From Rhizobium sp. CFBP 8762 (GTDB lineage: Bacteria > Pseudomonadota > Alphaproteobacteria > Rhizobiales > Rhizobiaceae), in the NCBI RefSeq assembly GCF_014841565.1, contig NZ_JACYUD010000008.1, positions 162,221-226,220 of the forward strand: a stretch of DNA of 64,000 nucleotides, written 5' to 3'. The position numbers and the translations under genes were made by a program. The notes below the pieces were generated by a model. That model was not told the DNA's origin, ran no database searches, and worked only from the letters and a program-made list of their open reading frames with translations. Shown here piece after piece: positions 31,893 through 41,010 of the stretch. Position 1 is the stretch's first letter. Every line of letters starts with the position of its first letter.

Positions 31893-34160
31893 TTAGCCGA
31901 AAGCGACCAGAAGTGCTTTCACGTCTTTGGAAACAACGGGAATGGAAAACACATAACCTTGAACAAGATCGGCACAGTTGTACTTGACCAGAAGCTGTAA
32001 CTGCGCGTCGGTTTCCACACCTTCCACGACGATTTTCAAGCCCAGTTCGCGGGCCAGATGAACAATGCCGCGCAGAAGCTTGAAGCGGCGACCATCCAGA
32101 ACGATATCGCGCACGAATGCCCGGTCCACCTTGATGATGTCGACCGGAAGCGCATCCAAGTAGCTGAGGCTGGAATAGCCGGTGCCGAAATCATCAAGCG
32201 CAATTGTAATGCCGCGCATGCGCAGCTCTTTCAGAATACCGCTGACTTTCACCGGCTCATCCAGAAGGCAGCTTTCCGTTACCTCCAGATGCAACCGCTC
32301 CGCCGGTAGCCCGCTGATCAGCAGAGCGTGCATGACAACCCCGATGATTTTTTCATCCCGGAGGTCGTGCGCTGACAGATTGACAGAGACGGCAATCGAG
32401 TCCGGCCAGGTCAGACAGTCACGACAGGCGCGACGCAGCACGAGGGCTGTAATCTCCGAGATAACATTGATTTCCTCGGCAATGCGAATGAACTGGGCGG
32501 TGGGCACCTCCCCACGCTCGGGATGCACCCACCGAGACAGCGCCTCGAAGCATTCGACATGGGCCCCATCCGGCGTCGTCATCGGCTGGTAAACCACCGT
32601 CAAAGCTTCATTATTGACCGCCGTGCGCAAATCTTCCTTCAGGCTTTGGCGGTCCAGGTAGCGCGCATCCATTTCCGGCACGAAGAGATTGCTGACGCCC
32701 TTTTCCTTTGCCTTCGCCTCAAACAAAGCCAGATCCGCGCGGATCTGCATCTCCTCCAACCGGAATTCACCGCGCGGTGCCACAGCATAGCCAGCGCTTA
32801 GCGATACGCGAAAAGTTTGGTCCTCCACGGTGTAATCACCCGCCAGAGCGCGATGAAACGCCCGCATGGTCTGATGAATATCCTCATCATTATCGTCATT
32901 GGGATAAAATAGCATGAACTCGTCGCCAACCAGCCGACCGACGAGGGCCTTGGCCGCAGCGACCTTCTTGAGCCGTTCGGACACCGCACATAACAGGCTG
33001 TCGCCCACCCCGTGCCCACGCACATCGTTCACGTGTTTGAATTCATCGATATCCAGCAGCATGAAGCCAACCGGAGGCTCCGGATCGTCTGTCAGAAGGG
33101 CCGCACTGACCAGTTCTCCAAAGTAATCCCGGTTGGCAAGGCCCGTCAGCGTATCATACCGCACCATGTGCAATATTTTCTGATCGGCACGGATGCGGGC
33201 CGTGACGTCTTCAAAAATGAGCACAATTCCGCCATCCTCCCTTCGGCTGGCGGAAAATTCCAGATACATATCGCTGGAGAATGGGATGAGCGCACGGGAC
33301 TGCCCGCCCTGAATGAGATGATCGAGCTGCACCAGAACCCGTTTCAACTGGCCCGCATCCAGAAAGCTGCGGCGCACGCCGTAACGCAACACCACATCCA
33401 GATGGCAGTCTTTCAAGCGAGCCTGATCACCCAGATGGAGCATTTCGCAAGCACGCCGGTTGGCCAGCAGAATGCGATGGTCCTTGTCCAGCATGAACAG
33501 GCCATGGGTCATGTTGTTCAGGGCCGTATCCAGCCTGTCGGCAATGGTGGCAATTTCGCGGGCGGCCAGAACGTTGCGGTAGAGAAACTCGCGCACACCA
33601 TTGGCCATGGTGCGTGTCGTCACAATCAACGGCAAAATGAGAACGGCCAGAATGGCCATAAAAATGTCCTGCAAGGCCAGCAGACTGAACACAATCGGCA
33701 GACAGGCAGAATAGGTCAGCAGGGAAACGGCTTGTTTCGAGCCGAAATTGCGGCCGACGACTGACACCATCGTTCCGAGTGTTACCGATATGCAGGCAAG
33801 CTGCGCGAAGGAGTCACCGGTCACCAGCAGGCTATAGCCGCAGGCAATGCCAAGCACCGCTGTCACACAGAACGCGCCAATATTATAGGTGTTTTCCCAG
33901 CGGCGAATGTCCTGCCGGTCAAGCTTTTGCGGGTCCAGCCTATCAAACCGGCGCATTCCAAACATACGGAAAAGCCAGATGACCGCCACCAGAATTGCTG
34001 GGACAACATAGGCGGGATCGCGCACTTTGGCGTAGACAAGCAGAAACGTTACGGCATGGGACAGCATACCGATCGTCAGCGTCTGACGCTTTTGGTACAA
34101 TGAGCTCACGAAGGACCAATAGACGTCCGCCGGTAGCGCACCACGCCCTTCTGCCCTCAT
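31893..34160 (-). CDS. GGDEF-EAL membrane protein (cyclic-di-GMP)
   Basis: 755 residues. About six membrane helices (30-185), a PAS-like segment (205-320), a GGDEF domain (330-495) and an EAL domain (505-750). The GGDEF signature is RLVGDEF: Val411 replaces the first glycine, so cyclase activity is uncertain. The EAL core is intact (FEALSRW, Glu539; LDDFGTGYSSLSYL), which suggests a phosphodiesterase. ATG 34160 has GGAGCG upstream. It sits before the FeeM-like gene on the same strand, 170 bp apart. Confidence 0.92.
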   Translation of the reverse strand: MRAEGRGALPADVYWSFVSSLYQKRQTLTIGMLSHAVTFLLVYAKVRDPAYVVPAILVAVIWLFRMFGMRRFDRLDPQKLDRQDIRRWENTYNIGAFCVTAVLGIACGYSLLVTGDSFAQLACISVTLGTMVSVVGRNFGSKQAVSLLTYSACLPIVFSLLALQDIFMAILAVLILPLIVTTRTMANGVREFLYRNVLAAREIATIADRLDTALNNMTHGLFMLDKDHRILLANRRACEMLHLGDQARLKDCHLDVVLRYGVRRSFLDAGQLKRVLVQLDHLIQGGQSRALIPFSSDMYLEFSASRREDGGIVLIFEDVTARIRADQKILHMVRYDTLTGLANRDYFGELVSAALLTDDPEPPVGFMLLDIDEFKHVNDVRGHGVGDSLLCAVSERLKKVAAAKALVGRLVGDEFMLFYPNDDNDEDIHQTMRAFHRALAGDYTVEDQTFRVSLSAGYAVAPRGEFRLEEMQIRADLALFEAKAKEKGVSNLFVPEMDARYLDRQSLKEDLRTAVNNEALTVVYQPMTTPDGAHVECFEALSRWVHPERGEVPTAQFIRIAEEINVISEITALVLRRACRDCLTWPDSIAVSVNLSAHDLRDEKIIGVVMHALLISGLPAERLHLEVTESCLLDEPVKVSGILKELRMRGITIALDDFGTGYSSLSYLDALPVDIIKVDRAFVRDIVLDGRRFKLLRGIVHLARELGLKIVVEGVETDAQLQLLVKYNCADLVQGYVFSIPVVSKDVKALLVAFG

Positions 34161-34406
34161 TTAAGCTTCGCTCCTGGTTTTGTACGCAGGCTACGCTTGG
34201 AGCTTTAAAGAATGCTTGCCGTACGACACATGATTTTTAGGGTATAATCAAGCATTTGCTGCCGGAGTACGCACGTAAGAACCCATTTCGGCATATTCGG
34301 TTCCATCACATCCGCTCAAGTTTCTGTCCGTCAGGTCAAATGACATGATTTTTTCGCAAAGAGCTGTATAAGCCGGTCATATATCGAATTGATTCTGGAG
34401 CGTTGG
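34161..34406. other. Divergent intergenic region
   Basis: 246 bp between the GGDEF-EAL gene and the glutamine-amidotransferase-like gene. AATGCTTG (near 34212) and CAAGCATT (near 34248) are inverted copies about 30 bp apart. No gene and no confident promoter. Confidence 0.35.
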
Positions 34407-35162
34407 ATGACCAAGCCTCTCGTCGCCATTCCGGCCGATCTGCGTGAACTGGATGGGGCCTTGTGGCATGCCGTCACGGCACAGTATGTCAACGCGGCTG
34501 TGCTGGGGGCCGAGGTCATGCCCGTGCTGGTGCCGGCGCTGGAAAAGGGTGCCGATATCGATGCTCTTCTGGACCGTATGGACGGTGTGTTGATCAGCGG
34601 ATCACGCTCGAATGTTCATCCGTCCCTGTACAACGGCCAGGCGACCGAGGCACATGGCCCGTTTGATCCCGCCCGCGATGCGACAAGCCTGCCACTGATC
34701 GCCCGTGCCATCGAGCGCGGCATACCGTTGCTGGCGATCTGCCGTGGCATACAGGAGCTAAACGTAGCGCTGGGCGGCACGCTCGACAATGAAATACAGG
34801 ACCTGCCCGACCGCGCCGACCACCGCAAGCCCGAGCACGAGGATCGTGACGTCATGTACGGTATCCGCCATCCGGTCATCGTGGCAGAAGGCACATGCCT
34901 TGCCGACGTGCTTGGTGCCGGGCCGGTTCAGGTCAATTCCCTTCACCGTCAGGCCATATCCCAAAAAGCGCCGCGTCTGGCGATTGAAGCCGTGGCCGAA
35001 GACGGGACAATCGAAGCCGTGTCCGTCATCGACGCACCCGCCTTTGCCATTGGTGTCCAATGGCATCCGGAATACTGGGTCACGAAAGACGAACCATCCG
35101 ATAAACTGTTTCGCGCCTTTGGCGATGCGGTTCGCGCTTACGCGAAGGCAAAAGCTGGATAA
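34407..35162 (+). CDS. Class I glutamine amidotransferase-like hydrolase (PuuD-like)
   Basis: 251 residues from ATG 34407 (TGGAG 6 bases before); the frame extends six codons upstream. Catalytic Cys112 in AICRGIQELN and His in VQWHPE match the gamma-glutamyl-gamma-aminobutyrate hydrolase family, which cleaves the gamma-glutamyl bond in the putrescine pathway. No other puu genes are near, so the substrate is an inference. Its TAA (35160-35162) abuts the stop codon of the convergent dehydrogenase gene with no spacer. Confidence 0.85.
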   Translation: MTKPLVAIPADLRELDGALWHAVTAQYVNAAVLGAEVMPVLVPALEKGADIDALLDRMDGVLISGSRSNVHPSLYNGQATEAHGPFDPARDATSLPLIARAIERGIPLLAICRGIQELNVALGGTLDNEIQDLPDRADHRKPEHEDRDVMYGIRHPVIVAEGTCLADVLGAGPVQVNSLHRQAISQKAPRLAIEAVAEDGTIEAVSVIDAPAFAIGVQWHPEYWVTKDEPSDKLFRAFGDAVRAYAKAKAG

Positions 35163-36137
35163 TTATGCCGTTGGGATTTGAGAGCGTTTTAATGGTGTCT
35201 CCGGCACCGGCGTCAACGCCTCGCCCTTTTCAAACCAGTTGATAAGGTTATCCACCACCAGATTGGCCATGGCCCGGCGCGTATCCTGCGAAGCAGATGC
35301 GACATGCGGCAACAGCGTTGCGTTTGGCAGGTCAATCAGCGCTTGGGGCACATGCGGTTCATCATAGAACACGTCCAGTCCGGCCGCGGCGATCACGCCG
35401 GTTTTGAGTGCGTCCACCAGCGCATCCTCGTCCACCGTCCATCCGCGACCTACATTGATCAAGACGCCATTTGAACCCAGCCGGGCAAGAATGTCGGCGT
35501 TGATGGTTTTGTGGGTCCAATCGGTTTTGGGTACGATGGCAATCAACGTATCCACCGCTTCCGCCAGTGCTTCCAGACTGTCATAGTAGGTGTAGGTTAC
35601 ATCCTCACGGGGCTTTCGCGTGTGATAAGCGATGGAAACGCTAAAGCCTTCCAGCCGCTTGGCAATAGCCTGACCAATTCTGCCAAGCCCGTACATTCCC
35701 ACGGTGCGACCACGCAAACTAAGGGGTGTCAGTGGAAAAGCGCCATCTTTTTCCCAGCGACCGGCCCTCAGATACGCTTGCGCCTGCGGGTACTGGCGCA
35801 CCGTATTCAGCAGCAGACCGATGGTCGTGTCAGCCACTTCCTCGTCCAGCACATCCGGCGTATTGGTCACAACGATGTTTTTCTCGCCCGCATGGCGGGC
35901 GTCGATACCGTCATATCCCACACCGAAATTCGCAATGATTTCCAGTGACGCGAAGGCCTCGACAAAATCGGTGGTCAAGCTGCCGGACACGGCGATGCCT
36001 TGCACACTGCGCGCCAGATCGTCCGTCATCAAAACCGGATCGGCTTTGGTGATGCGCACCACATCGAACGCAGCGTTCAAGCGTTCTTCGACATGAGGGT
36101 GGATTGACCCCGGCACGAGTATCCTGTGTTGCGTCAT
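35163..36137 (-). CDS. D-isomer-specific 2-hydroxyacid dehydrogenase
   Basis: 324 residues. Rossmann motif GMYGLGRIGQAIAKRL (about 147-162), then the catalytic Arg in INVGRG, the Glu in FYDEP and the His in LLPHVAS. Reduces or oxidises a small 2-ketoacid such as glyoxylate or hydroxypyruvate with NAD(P)H; the closest kind is the GyaR/GhrB group. It follows a LacI regulator by 24 bp and both probably form one transcript. Confidence 0.9.
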   Translation of the reverse strand: MTQHRILVPGSIHPHVEERLNAAFDVVRITKADPVLMTDDLARSVQGIAVSGSLTTDFVEAFASLEIIANFGVGYDGIDARHAGEKNIVVTNTPDVLDEEVADTTIGLLLNTVRQYPQAQAYLRAGRWEKDGAFPLTPLSLRGRTVGMYGLGRIGQAIAKRLEGFSVSIAYHTRKPREDVTYTYYDSLEALAEAVDTLIAIVPKTDWTHKTINADILARLGSNGVLINVGRGWTVDEDALVDALKTGVIAAAGLDVFYDEPHVPQALIDLPNATLLPHVASASQDTRRAMANLVVDNLINWFEKGEALTPVPETPLKRSQIPTA

Positions 36138-36161
36138 CGGTTTGTCTCTCCCTTAACGTGC

Positions 36162-37181
36162 TTACCGTTGCTTGACCGGACCGGTCGACTGGCGGATGCG
36201 CATTTCCGGCTTGATCAGATGGATACCATCCGGCTCATGGCTGCCGGACAATTTGTCGAGCAGCGCGCGCGCCGCATTGCGGCCAACCTCCGTTTGCCCG
36301 TTTGCAACCGTCGTCAGCGCCGGCGTGGCAATGGAGGCTTCCTCAAGATCGTCATAGCCGGTCACCGATACATCGCGCCCCGGCACCAGACCGGCGCGGG
36401 CAATGCCGTTCATCATGCCGATGGCGACCAGATCGTTCCAACAGACCGCCGCTGTCGGTTTTTGCGGCAGAGACAGAAATGTAACCGCCGCCTCAAACCC
36501 GCCCAGCTTGGAACGCGGGCCGGGAATGCGCAGTTCCGGGTCCACCTCGATATTCGCCCGGCGCAGTGCGTTAACATAACCCTGATACCGATCCCGGCCC
36601 GTAGACGTCTGGTCGGTACCGCCAACCATGGCGATGCAGGTGTGCCCAAGGCTGATCAGATGGTTCGTTGCCAGTGAAATCCCGTAGGAATCATCCCCCC
36701 GGAAAATCGGCACATCCAGCCCTTCCACCGAGCGGGCAATCAGAATGGCGGGCATATTGTTGTCTTCCGCCAGCCGGATATCCTCCGGTGGCGTGCCGAT
36801 GGCGGGCGACATGATCACGCCATCACCACCCAGTTGCAGCAGTGTCTCGATAAAGGTGCGCTGCTTTTCGACCGAATCGTAATGGTTGGACAGAATGAAC
36901 GTCTGGCGGCTGCGGTCGAGCTCGCTTTCAATGGATTTCAGAATTTCCGCGTAAAACGGGTTCATGATGTCGTGCACCACAACGCCGATGATGCCGGAGC
37001 GGGAGGTGCGAAGGCTGGCGGCTCTGCGGTTATAGATATAGCCGAGCGCGCGCGCCTGTTCCTTGATCTTGTCCCGCGTAGCACCGGCTACAAGAGGGCT
37101 GTCGCGCAAGGCCAGCGATACGGTTGCGGTGGAAAGACCGAGCGTTTCCGCAATCGTCGACAGCTTGATTTTTTGCGCCAA
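36162..37181 (-). CDS. LacI family transcriptional regulator
   Basis: 339 residues from TTG 37181, selected because AAGGAG stands 7 bases upstream. HTH: LSTIAETLGLSTATVSLALRDS; hinge RAASLRTSRSGIIGVVV; then a periplasmic-binding-protein-like sensor domain. Likely regulates itself and the downstream hydroxyacid dehydrogenase. Two identical half-site palindromes lie 130-160 bp upstream, and a palindromic repeat fills the leader between them and the ribosome site. Confidence 0.92.
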   Translation of the reverse strand: MAQKIKLSTIAETLGLSTATVSLALRDSPLVAGATRDKIKEQARALGYIYNRRAASLRTSRSGIIGVVVHDIMNPFYAEILKSIESELDRSRQTFILSNHYDSVEKQRTFIETLLQLGGDGVIMSPAIGTPPEDIRLAEDNNMPAILIARSVEGLDVPIFRGDDSYGISLATNHLISLGHTCIAMVGGTDQTSTGRDRYQGYVNALRRANIEVDPELRIPGPRSKLGGFEAAVTFLSLPQKPTAAVCWNDLVAIGMMNGIARAGLVPGRDVSVTGYDDLEEASIATPALTTVANGQTEVGRNAARALLDKLSGSHEPDGIHLIKPEMRIRQSTGPVKQR

Positions 37182-37192
37182 AAGCCGCTCCT

Positions 37193-37299
37193 TAGAGCAT
37201 TGCCAGTAAAAACGGATAGGCTTTTACATCTGGGCAATGCGTCAAAACATAATGTTTAGAGCATTTCTTTCGAACGGGGTGTTCGCAGGGCATGCTCTA
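37193..37299. repeat. TAGAGC-bounded palindromic repeat, copy 1
   Basis: Begins TAGAGCATTGCC (37193) and ends GGGCATGCTCTA (37299). The inner part folds: GCATTGCC with GGGCAATGC and GTAAAA with TTTTAC. A related copy is at 52116-52186. The repeat lies in the leader of lacI, touching its ribosome site, so any stem would form in that mRNA. Confidence 0.7.
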
Positions 37300-37309
37300 A
37301 AGGATTCGA

Positions 37310-37340
37310 TAAACTGTTTAAAAAGGAGCTAAACCGTTTA
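37310..37340. promoter_or_regulatory. Paired palindromes, candidate LacI operators
   Basis: TAAACTGTTTA (37310-37320) and TAAACCGTTTA (37330-37340) are perfect TAAAC-N-GTTTA palindromes with centres 20 bp apart, i.e. two DNA turns on the same face. Located upstream of the lacI gene, downstream of the MarR gene end. Confidence 0.6.
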
Positions 37341-37363
37341 AATCCGTCGAGCAACCCCGATTT

Positions 37364-37870
37364 TTAAGGTGTCTCGTCAGTTTCCGCAGGTTTCTGCAAA
37401 TTTTCTTCAACCGTTCTCAAGAGTTTCAGCAGGTTTTTGACCTCCTTGTCGGTCAAACCTTCCAAGGCCCGTGCCTCGGCGGCCTTGCCCGCCTGCTCAA
37501 TGCCGGACAGAAACGTCCGCCCACCCGCAGTCAGGTACACCTTCGTCAGGCGCGCATCCTCCTCATCGGCGCGGCGCTCCACAAAGGCTTGCGCCTCCAT
37601 ACGGCCGATGGTGCGCGTCATCGTGGGCGCCTTCACGCCAAGCCGTGCCGCCAGTTGCCCCGCCGTCAACCCGTCGGTCTCGGCCAGTGCCAGCATCACG
37701 CCGTCCTGTCCGGCATATAACCCGCTTTCCGTAAGGTTGCGTGTCAGCAATGTCCGCATGGACCGGGCCACCTGAACAACAAGACCGCCAAAATCCTGCG
37801 CAGTCGTTCCCTGCTCATGTTTTTTGCGGGATGCCTTGTCCTTTTTGCCCGATTTGTTTTTCTTGCCCAT
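37364..37870 (-). CDS. MarR family transcriptional regulator
   Basis: 168 residues from ATG 37870. The first 20 residues are Lys-rich (GKKNKSGKKDKASRKKHEQ), unusual for the family and possibly DNA-contacting. The winged helix is visible in LTAGQLAARLGVKAPTMTRTI and DEEDARLTKVYLTAGG. Divergent from the creatininase-family gene (87 bp), which is the best candidate target. The end lies 23 bp from the LacI operator pair. Confidence 0.88.
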   Translation of the reverse strand: MGKKNKSGKKDKASRKKHEQGTTAQDFGGLVVQVARSMRTLLTRNLTESGLYAGQDGVMLALAETDGLTAGQLAARLGVKAPTMTRTIGRMEAQAFVERRADEEDARLTKVYLTAGGRTFLSGIEQAGKAAEARALEGLTDKEVKNLLKLLRTVEENLQKPAETDETP

Positions 37871-37957
37871 TCCCACACCCTGTTGCCTGCGGTTGCTCTC
37901 TACCGGCCTGCGAATGTATGACAGATGGAAGCACCGGGGCCAAGCGGAAGCACAGCA

Positions 37958-38755
37958 ATGATACAACCAAATCCACGTTGGGAAGACAATAGTGCAACCC
38001 TGACGCCAAATGACCGGCGTGACTGGATCGCCGTTTTGCCGCTGGGTGCGCATGAGCAACATGGACCCCATCTGCCGTTCGATACCGATACGCTGATTGC
38101 CGATGGCATCGCCACCCGCACCATCGCCGCCCTTCCACCCGCCCTTCCCGTGACCTTTTTGCCCACCGAGCCGGTCGGCTACTCGCCGGAGCATCTGCAT
38201 GTGGCTGGCACCCGCTCACTGGCGTTCGATGAGGCCATCAATCGCTGGCTCGGCATTGCCGAGGGACTTCACGCCTCCGGCATCCGCAAATTTGTGATGC
38301 TCAATGCCCATGGCGGAAATTCACCGCTCATGACGATTGTCGCGACGGAAGCGCGGATTCATTTTCAGATGCTGGCCGTTGCCACAAGCTGGACCCGCTT
38401 CGGCCAGCCCCACGGATGGATTTCGCCGGAGCACAAGGTCATCGACATTCACGGCGGGGATATTGAAACCTCCGTTATGCTGGCACTGCACCCCGACAAG
38501 GTGGACATGGGCAAGGCCCAATCCTTCCCTTCGCGCCAGAGCGAATATGCCGCGCGCTTTACCCATCTGCGCGCCTATGGCCCTCATGCGTTCGGCTGGA
38601 TCATGTCGGACCTGAACGCTGAGGGCGTGGCGGGCGATGCACGTGCAGCGACGGCGGCAAGGGGCGAAGCTTTGCTTGTCCATGCGGTTTCCGGCTTTCT
38701 GGCTCTGCTGGCCGATGTCGCCGCTTTCGATGTGAGCGATTTTCGCAAGCTCTAG
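37958..38755 (+). CDS. Creatininase family amidohydrolase
   Basis: 265 residues from ATG 37958 (GGAAG upstream); an ATG at 37925 lacks a ribosome site. Metal ligands typical of the family are in [17 protein letters not shown] (Glu33, His35, Asp44) and MLNAHGGN. Members hydrolyse cyclic amides such as creatinine or formamidopyrimidines, or peptides as in MftE; the substrate here is not known. Divergent from the MarR gene. Confidence 0.87.
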   Translation: MIQPNPRWEDNSATLTPNDRRDWIAVLPLGAHEQHGPHLPFDTDTLIADGIATRTIAALPPALPVTFLPTEPVGYSPEHLHVAGTRSLAFDEAINRWLGIAEGLHASGIRKFVMLNAHGGNSPLMTIVATEARIHFQMLAVATSWTRFGQPHGWISPEHKVIDIHGGDIETSVMLALHPDKVDMGKAQSFPSRQSEYAARFTHLRAYGPHAFGWIMSDLNAEGVAGDARAATAARGEALLVHAVSGFLALLADVAAFDVSDFRKL

Positions 38756-38780
38756 CAAGGCCAATTGGCAACGCCTATAT

Positions 38781-38801
38781 GAAACACTATAACGCTGTTA
38801 C
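38781..38801. promoter_or_regulatory. Imperfect palindrome before the COG0523 gene
   Basis: GAAACA-n9-TGTTAC with a central TATAAC, 26 bp before the GTPase start. It loosely recalls zinc-uptake-regulator (Zur) sites of alphaproteobacteria, which often precede COG0523 genes, but the match is partial. Confidence 0.3.
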
Positions 38802-38826
38802 CGGCAGCCATTTGCAAGAGGCAATC

Positions 38827-39948
38827 ATGACCGAAACAACCGAGACACCAGCAAAGCCAACCCCCGTCACCGTGATTACTGGCTATCTCGGCGCGGGCAA
38901 AACCACGCTGCTGAACCGTATTCTGACTGAAAACCACGGCAAGAAATATGCTGTGATCGTCAACGAATTCGGCGAAATCGGCATCGACAACGATCTGATT
39001 GTCGAGTCGGATGAAGAAATTTACGAAATGAACAATGGCTGCATCTGCTGCACCGTGCGCGGAGACCTGATTCGCGTGGTAGAAGGCCTGATGCGCCGCC
39101 CCGGTCGCTTTGATGCCATCATCGTGGAAACCACCGGCCTTGCCGATCCCGTTCCCGTTGCGCAGACCTTTTTCATGGACGATGACGTGCGCGCTAAAAC
39201 CGAGCTGGACGCCGTGATCGCGCTTGTGGATGCCAAGCATCTGCCGTTGCGCTTGAAGGACAGCCGCGAAGCGGAAGATCAGATCGCATTTGCCGATGTG
39301 GTTCTCTTGAACAAGACCGACCTGGTATCCCCGGAAGAACTGGCGAAGGTGGAGGCCACGGTCCGCGCCATCAACCCCTATGCCCGTATCCACCGCACCG
39401 AGCGCTCCTCCATCGATCTGGGACAGGTTCTGGATCAGGGCGCGTTCAACCTTGAGCGCGCACTGGAAAACGATCCGCATTTCCTTGAGGCGGATGAGCA
39501 CGATCATGATCACGTCTGCGGTCCGGATTGCAATCATGACCATGGGCATGACCACGGGCATGATCATCATCATCACGATCATCACGATCATGATCACCAC
39601 CACCACGGCCATGATCACCACGATCACGCCCCTTCGCCCATTCACGACGTTACCGTTCAATCGGTTTCCTTGCGCGGCGGCGAGATGAACCCGGATCGCT
39701 TTTTCCCGTGGATTCAGAAGATCACGCAGGCCGAAGGCCCCAACATCCTTCGGCTCAAGGGCATTATCGCCTTCAAGGGCGATGAGGAGCGCTATGTGGT
39801 GCAGGGCGTCCACATGATTATCGAGGGCGACCACCAGCGCGCGTGGAAGGACGGCGAGAGGCGTGAAAGCCGCCTCGTCTTCATCGGCCGTGAACTGGAC
39901 CGCGAACGTCTGGAGCGCACCTTCAACGCCTGCCAGGCATTGGAATAA
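38827..39948 (+). CDS. COG0523/CobW-type GTPase with His-rich metal loop
   Basis: 373 residues from ATG 38827 (AGAGG upstream). G3E GTPase: Walker [10 protein letters not shown] (19-27), the metal-binding GCICC with Cys72, Cys74, Cys75, and NKTD (162-165). Residues 225-267 are a His/Asp tract with about 24 His, plus CGPDC. A C-terminal CobW domain follows. Such proteins deliver metals, mainly zinc or cobalt, to target enzymes; the His tract could store zinc. No cobalamin gene is adjacent, which favours zinc or another metal. Confidence 0.93.
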   Translation: MTETTETPAKPTPVTVITGYLGAGKTTLLNRILTENHGKKYAVIVNEFGEIGIDNDLIVESDEEIYEMNNGCICCTVRGDLIRVVEGLMRRPGRFDAIIVETTGLADPVPVAQTFFMDDDVRAKTELDAVIALVDAKHLPLRLKDSREAEDQIAFADVVLLNKTDLVSPEELAKVEATVRAINPYARIHRTERSSIDLGQVLDQGAFNLERALENDPHFLEADEHDHDHVCGPDCNHDHGHDHGHDHHHHDHHDHDHHHHGHDHHDHAPSPIHDVTVQSVSLRGGEMNPDRFFPWIQKITQAEGPNILRLKGIIAFKGDEERYVVQGVHMIIEGDHQRAWKDGERRESRLVFIGRELDRERLERTFNACQALE

Positions 39949-39960
39949 TAGTCGATAGCC

Positions 39961-39986
39961 CCCGGTATCACTGAACTGATACCGGG
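39961..39986 (+). terminator. Perfect 10-bp hairpin after the COG0523 gene
   Basis: CCCGGTATCA (39961-39970) and TGATACCGGG (39977-39986), 6-base loop, 12 bp after the GTPase stop. No T-tract follows, so it may weaken rather than stop transcription into the WD40 gene. Confidence 0.55.
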
Positions 39987-40017
39987 CGTTACCGTGAATC
40001 AACAGGACAAGCCCTTC

Positions 40018-41007
40018 ATGCCCACAGTTGCCCCTTTCGATCTGGACGATCATGTCCTCTTCGTCACGTTCCTTGGCGATATGCCGGTTTTTGCCGATGC
40101 GGCGGGGCGGCTTCACCGGCTGGATCAGGGGCACAAGATCACCGAACTGCATGACGGCATGACCGTGTGCATTCACGATACCGCTACCGATACGCTGCTG
40201 ACAGGCGGTGAAGATGGCAAGGTGCTGCGGGTAGCGAGCGATGGCTCTGCTGTGGAACTCGGTCAGGTGCCGCGCAAATGGATTTCGCAGCTGGCAAGCG
40301 GCCCGCAGGGCACTGTCGCATGGTCCGTAGGCAAGACCGCTCACGTTCGCATGTCGGACGGCACGATCAAGGAGCTATCCGAGGAGCGCACCATTGAAGG
40401 TCTGGCGTTTGCGCCAAAGGGTCTGCGTCTTGCCACGGCCCGCTACAATGGCGTCTCCCTGCATTGGGTCGCCACACCCGGCAAGCCGGTGGATCTGGAA
40501 TGGAAGGGCGCGCATAACGGCGTGACATTTTCGCCCGATGGGCGCTTCATCGTTACTACCATGCAGGAAAACGCGCTTCATGGCTGGAAGCTGGACGTGA
40601 AACCCGGCACGGAAGCGCGCCATATGCGCATGACCGGCTACCCCGCCAAGATCAAGTCCGTGTCCTGGTCCGCCAAGGGCAAATGGCTCGCATCGTCCGG
40701 CGCGCCTGCCGCCATTGTCTGGCCGTTTTCCGGCAAGGATGGCCCGATGGGCAAGCCACCGCTGGAACTCGGCACCCGCGCCAACATCATGGTTACGTCA
40801 GTCAGCTGCCACCCGACCGAAGACCTCGTTGCCATCGGCTTTACCGATGGCATGATTCTGGCTGCCCGCTTTGCCGATAACAAAGAGGTTCTGCTGCGTC
40901 GCCCCGGCAAGGGCGCAATCACCGCCATGGCATGGAGCCGCGAAGGCCGCCGCCTGGCTTTTGCGTCTGAAAAGGGTGACTGCGGCGTGGTGGATATTGC
41001 GGGTTAA
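40018..41007 (+). CDS. WD40 repeat protein
   Basis: 329 residues from ATG 40018, which has AGGACAAG upstream; GTG 39994 is in frame but next to the hairpin and without a ribosome site. Several WD-like blades are visible (FAPKGLRLATARYNGVSLHW; FSPDGRFIVTTMQENALHGW; WSAKGKWLASSGAPAAIVW), forming a beta-propeller. Cytoplasmic; partner unknown. Commonly follows a COG0523 GTPase in rhizobia, as here. Confidence 0.88.
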   Translation: MPTVAPFDLDDHVLFVTFLGDMPVFADAAGRLHRLDQGHKITELHDGMTVCIHDTATDTLLTGGEDGKVLRVASDGSAVELGQVPRKWISQLASGPQGTVAWSVGKTAHVRMSDGTIKELSEERTIEGLAFAPKGLRLATARYNGVSLHWVATPGKPVDLEWKGAHNGVTFSPDGRFIVTTMQENALHGWKLDVKPGTEARHMRMTGYPAKIKSVSWSAKGKWLASSGAPAAIVWPFSGKDGPMGKPPLELGTRANIMVTSVSCHPTEDLVAIGFTDGMILAARFADNKEVLLRRPGKGAITAMAWSREGRRLAFASEKGDCGVVDIAG

Positions 41008-41010
41008 CCA

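Noticed and set aside
39508-39630. Repetitive CATGAC/CACGAT stretch resembling a tandem DNA repeat
   Set aside because: It is coding: the His/Asp tract of the GTPase, in frame and with varied codons.
38752-40344. 530-codon minus-strand frame over the COG0523 and WD40 genes
   Set aside because: Shadow of the plus-strand genes; its low-complexity middle is just the reverse of the His tract.
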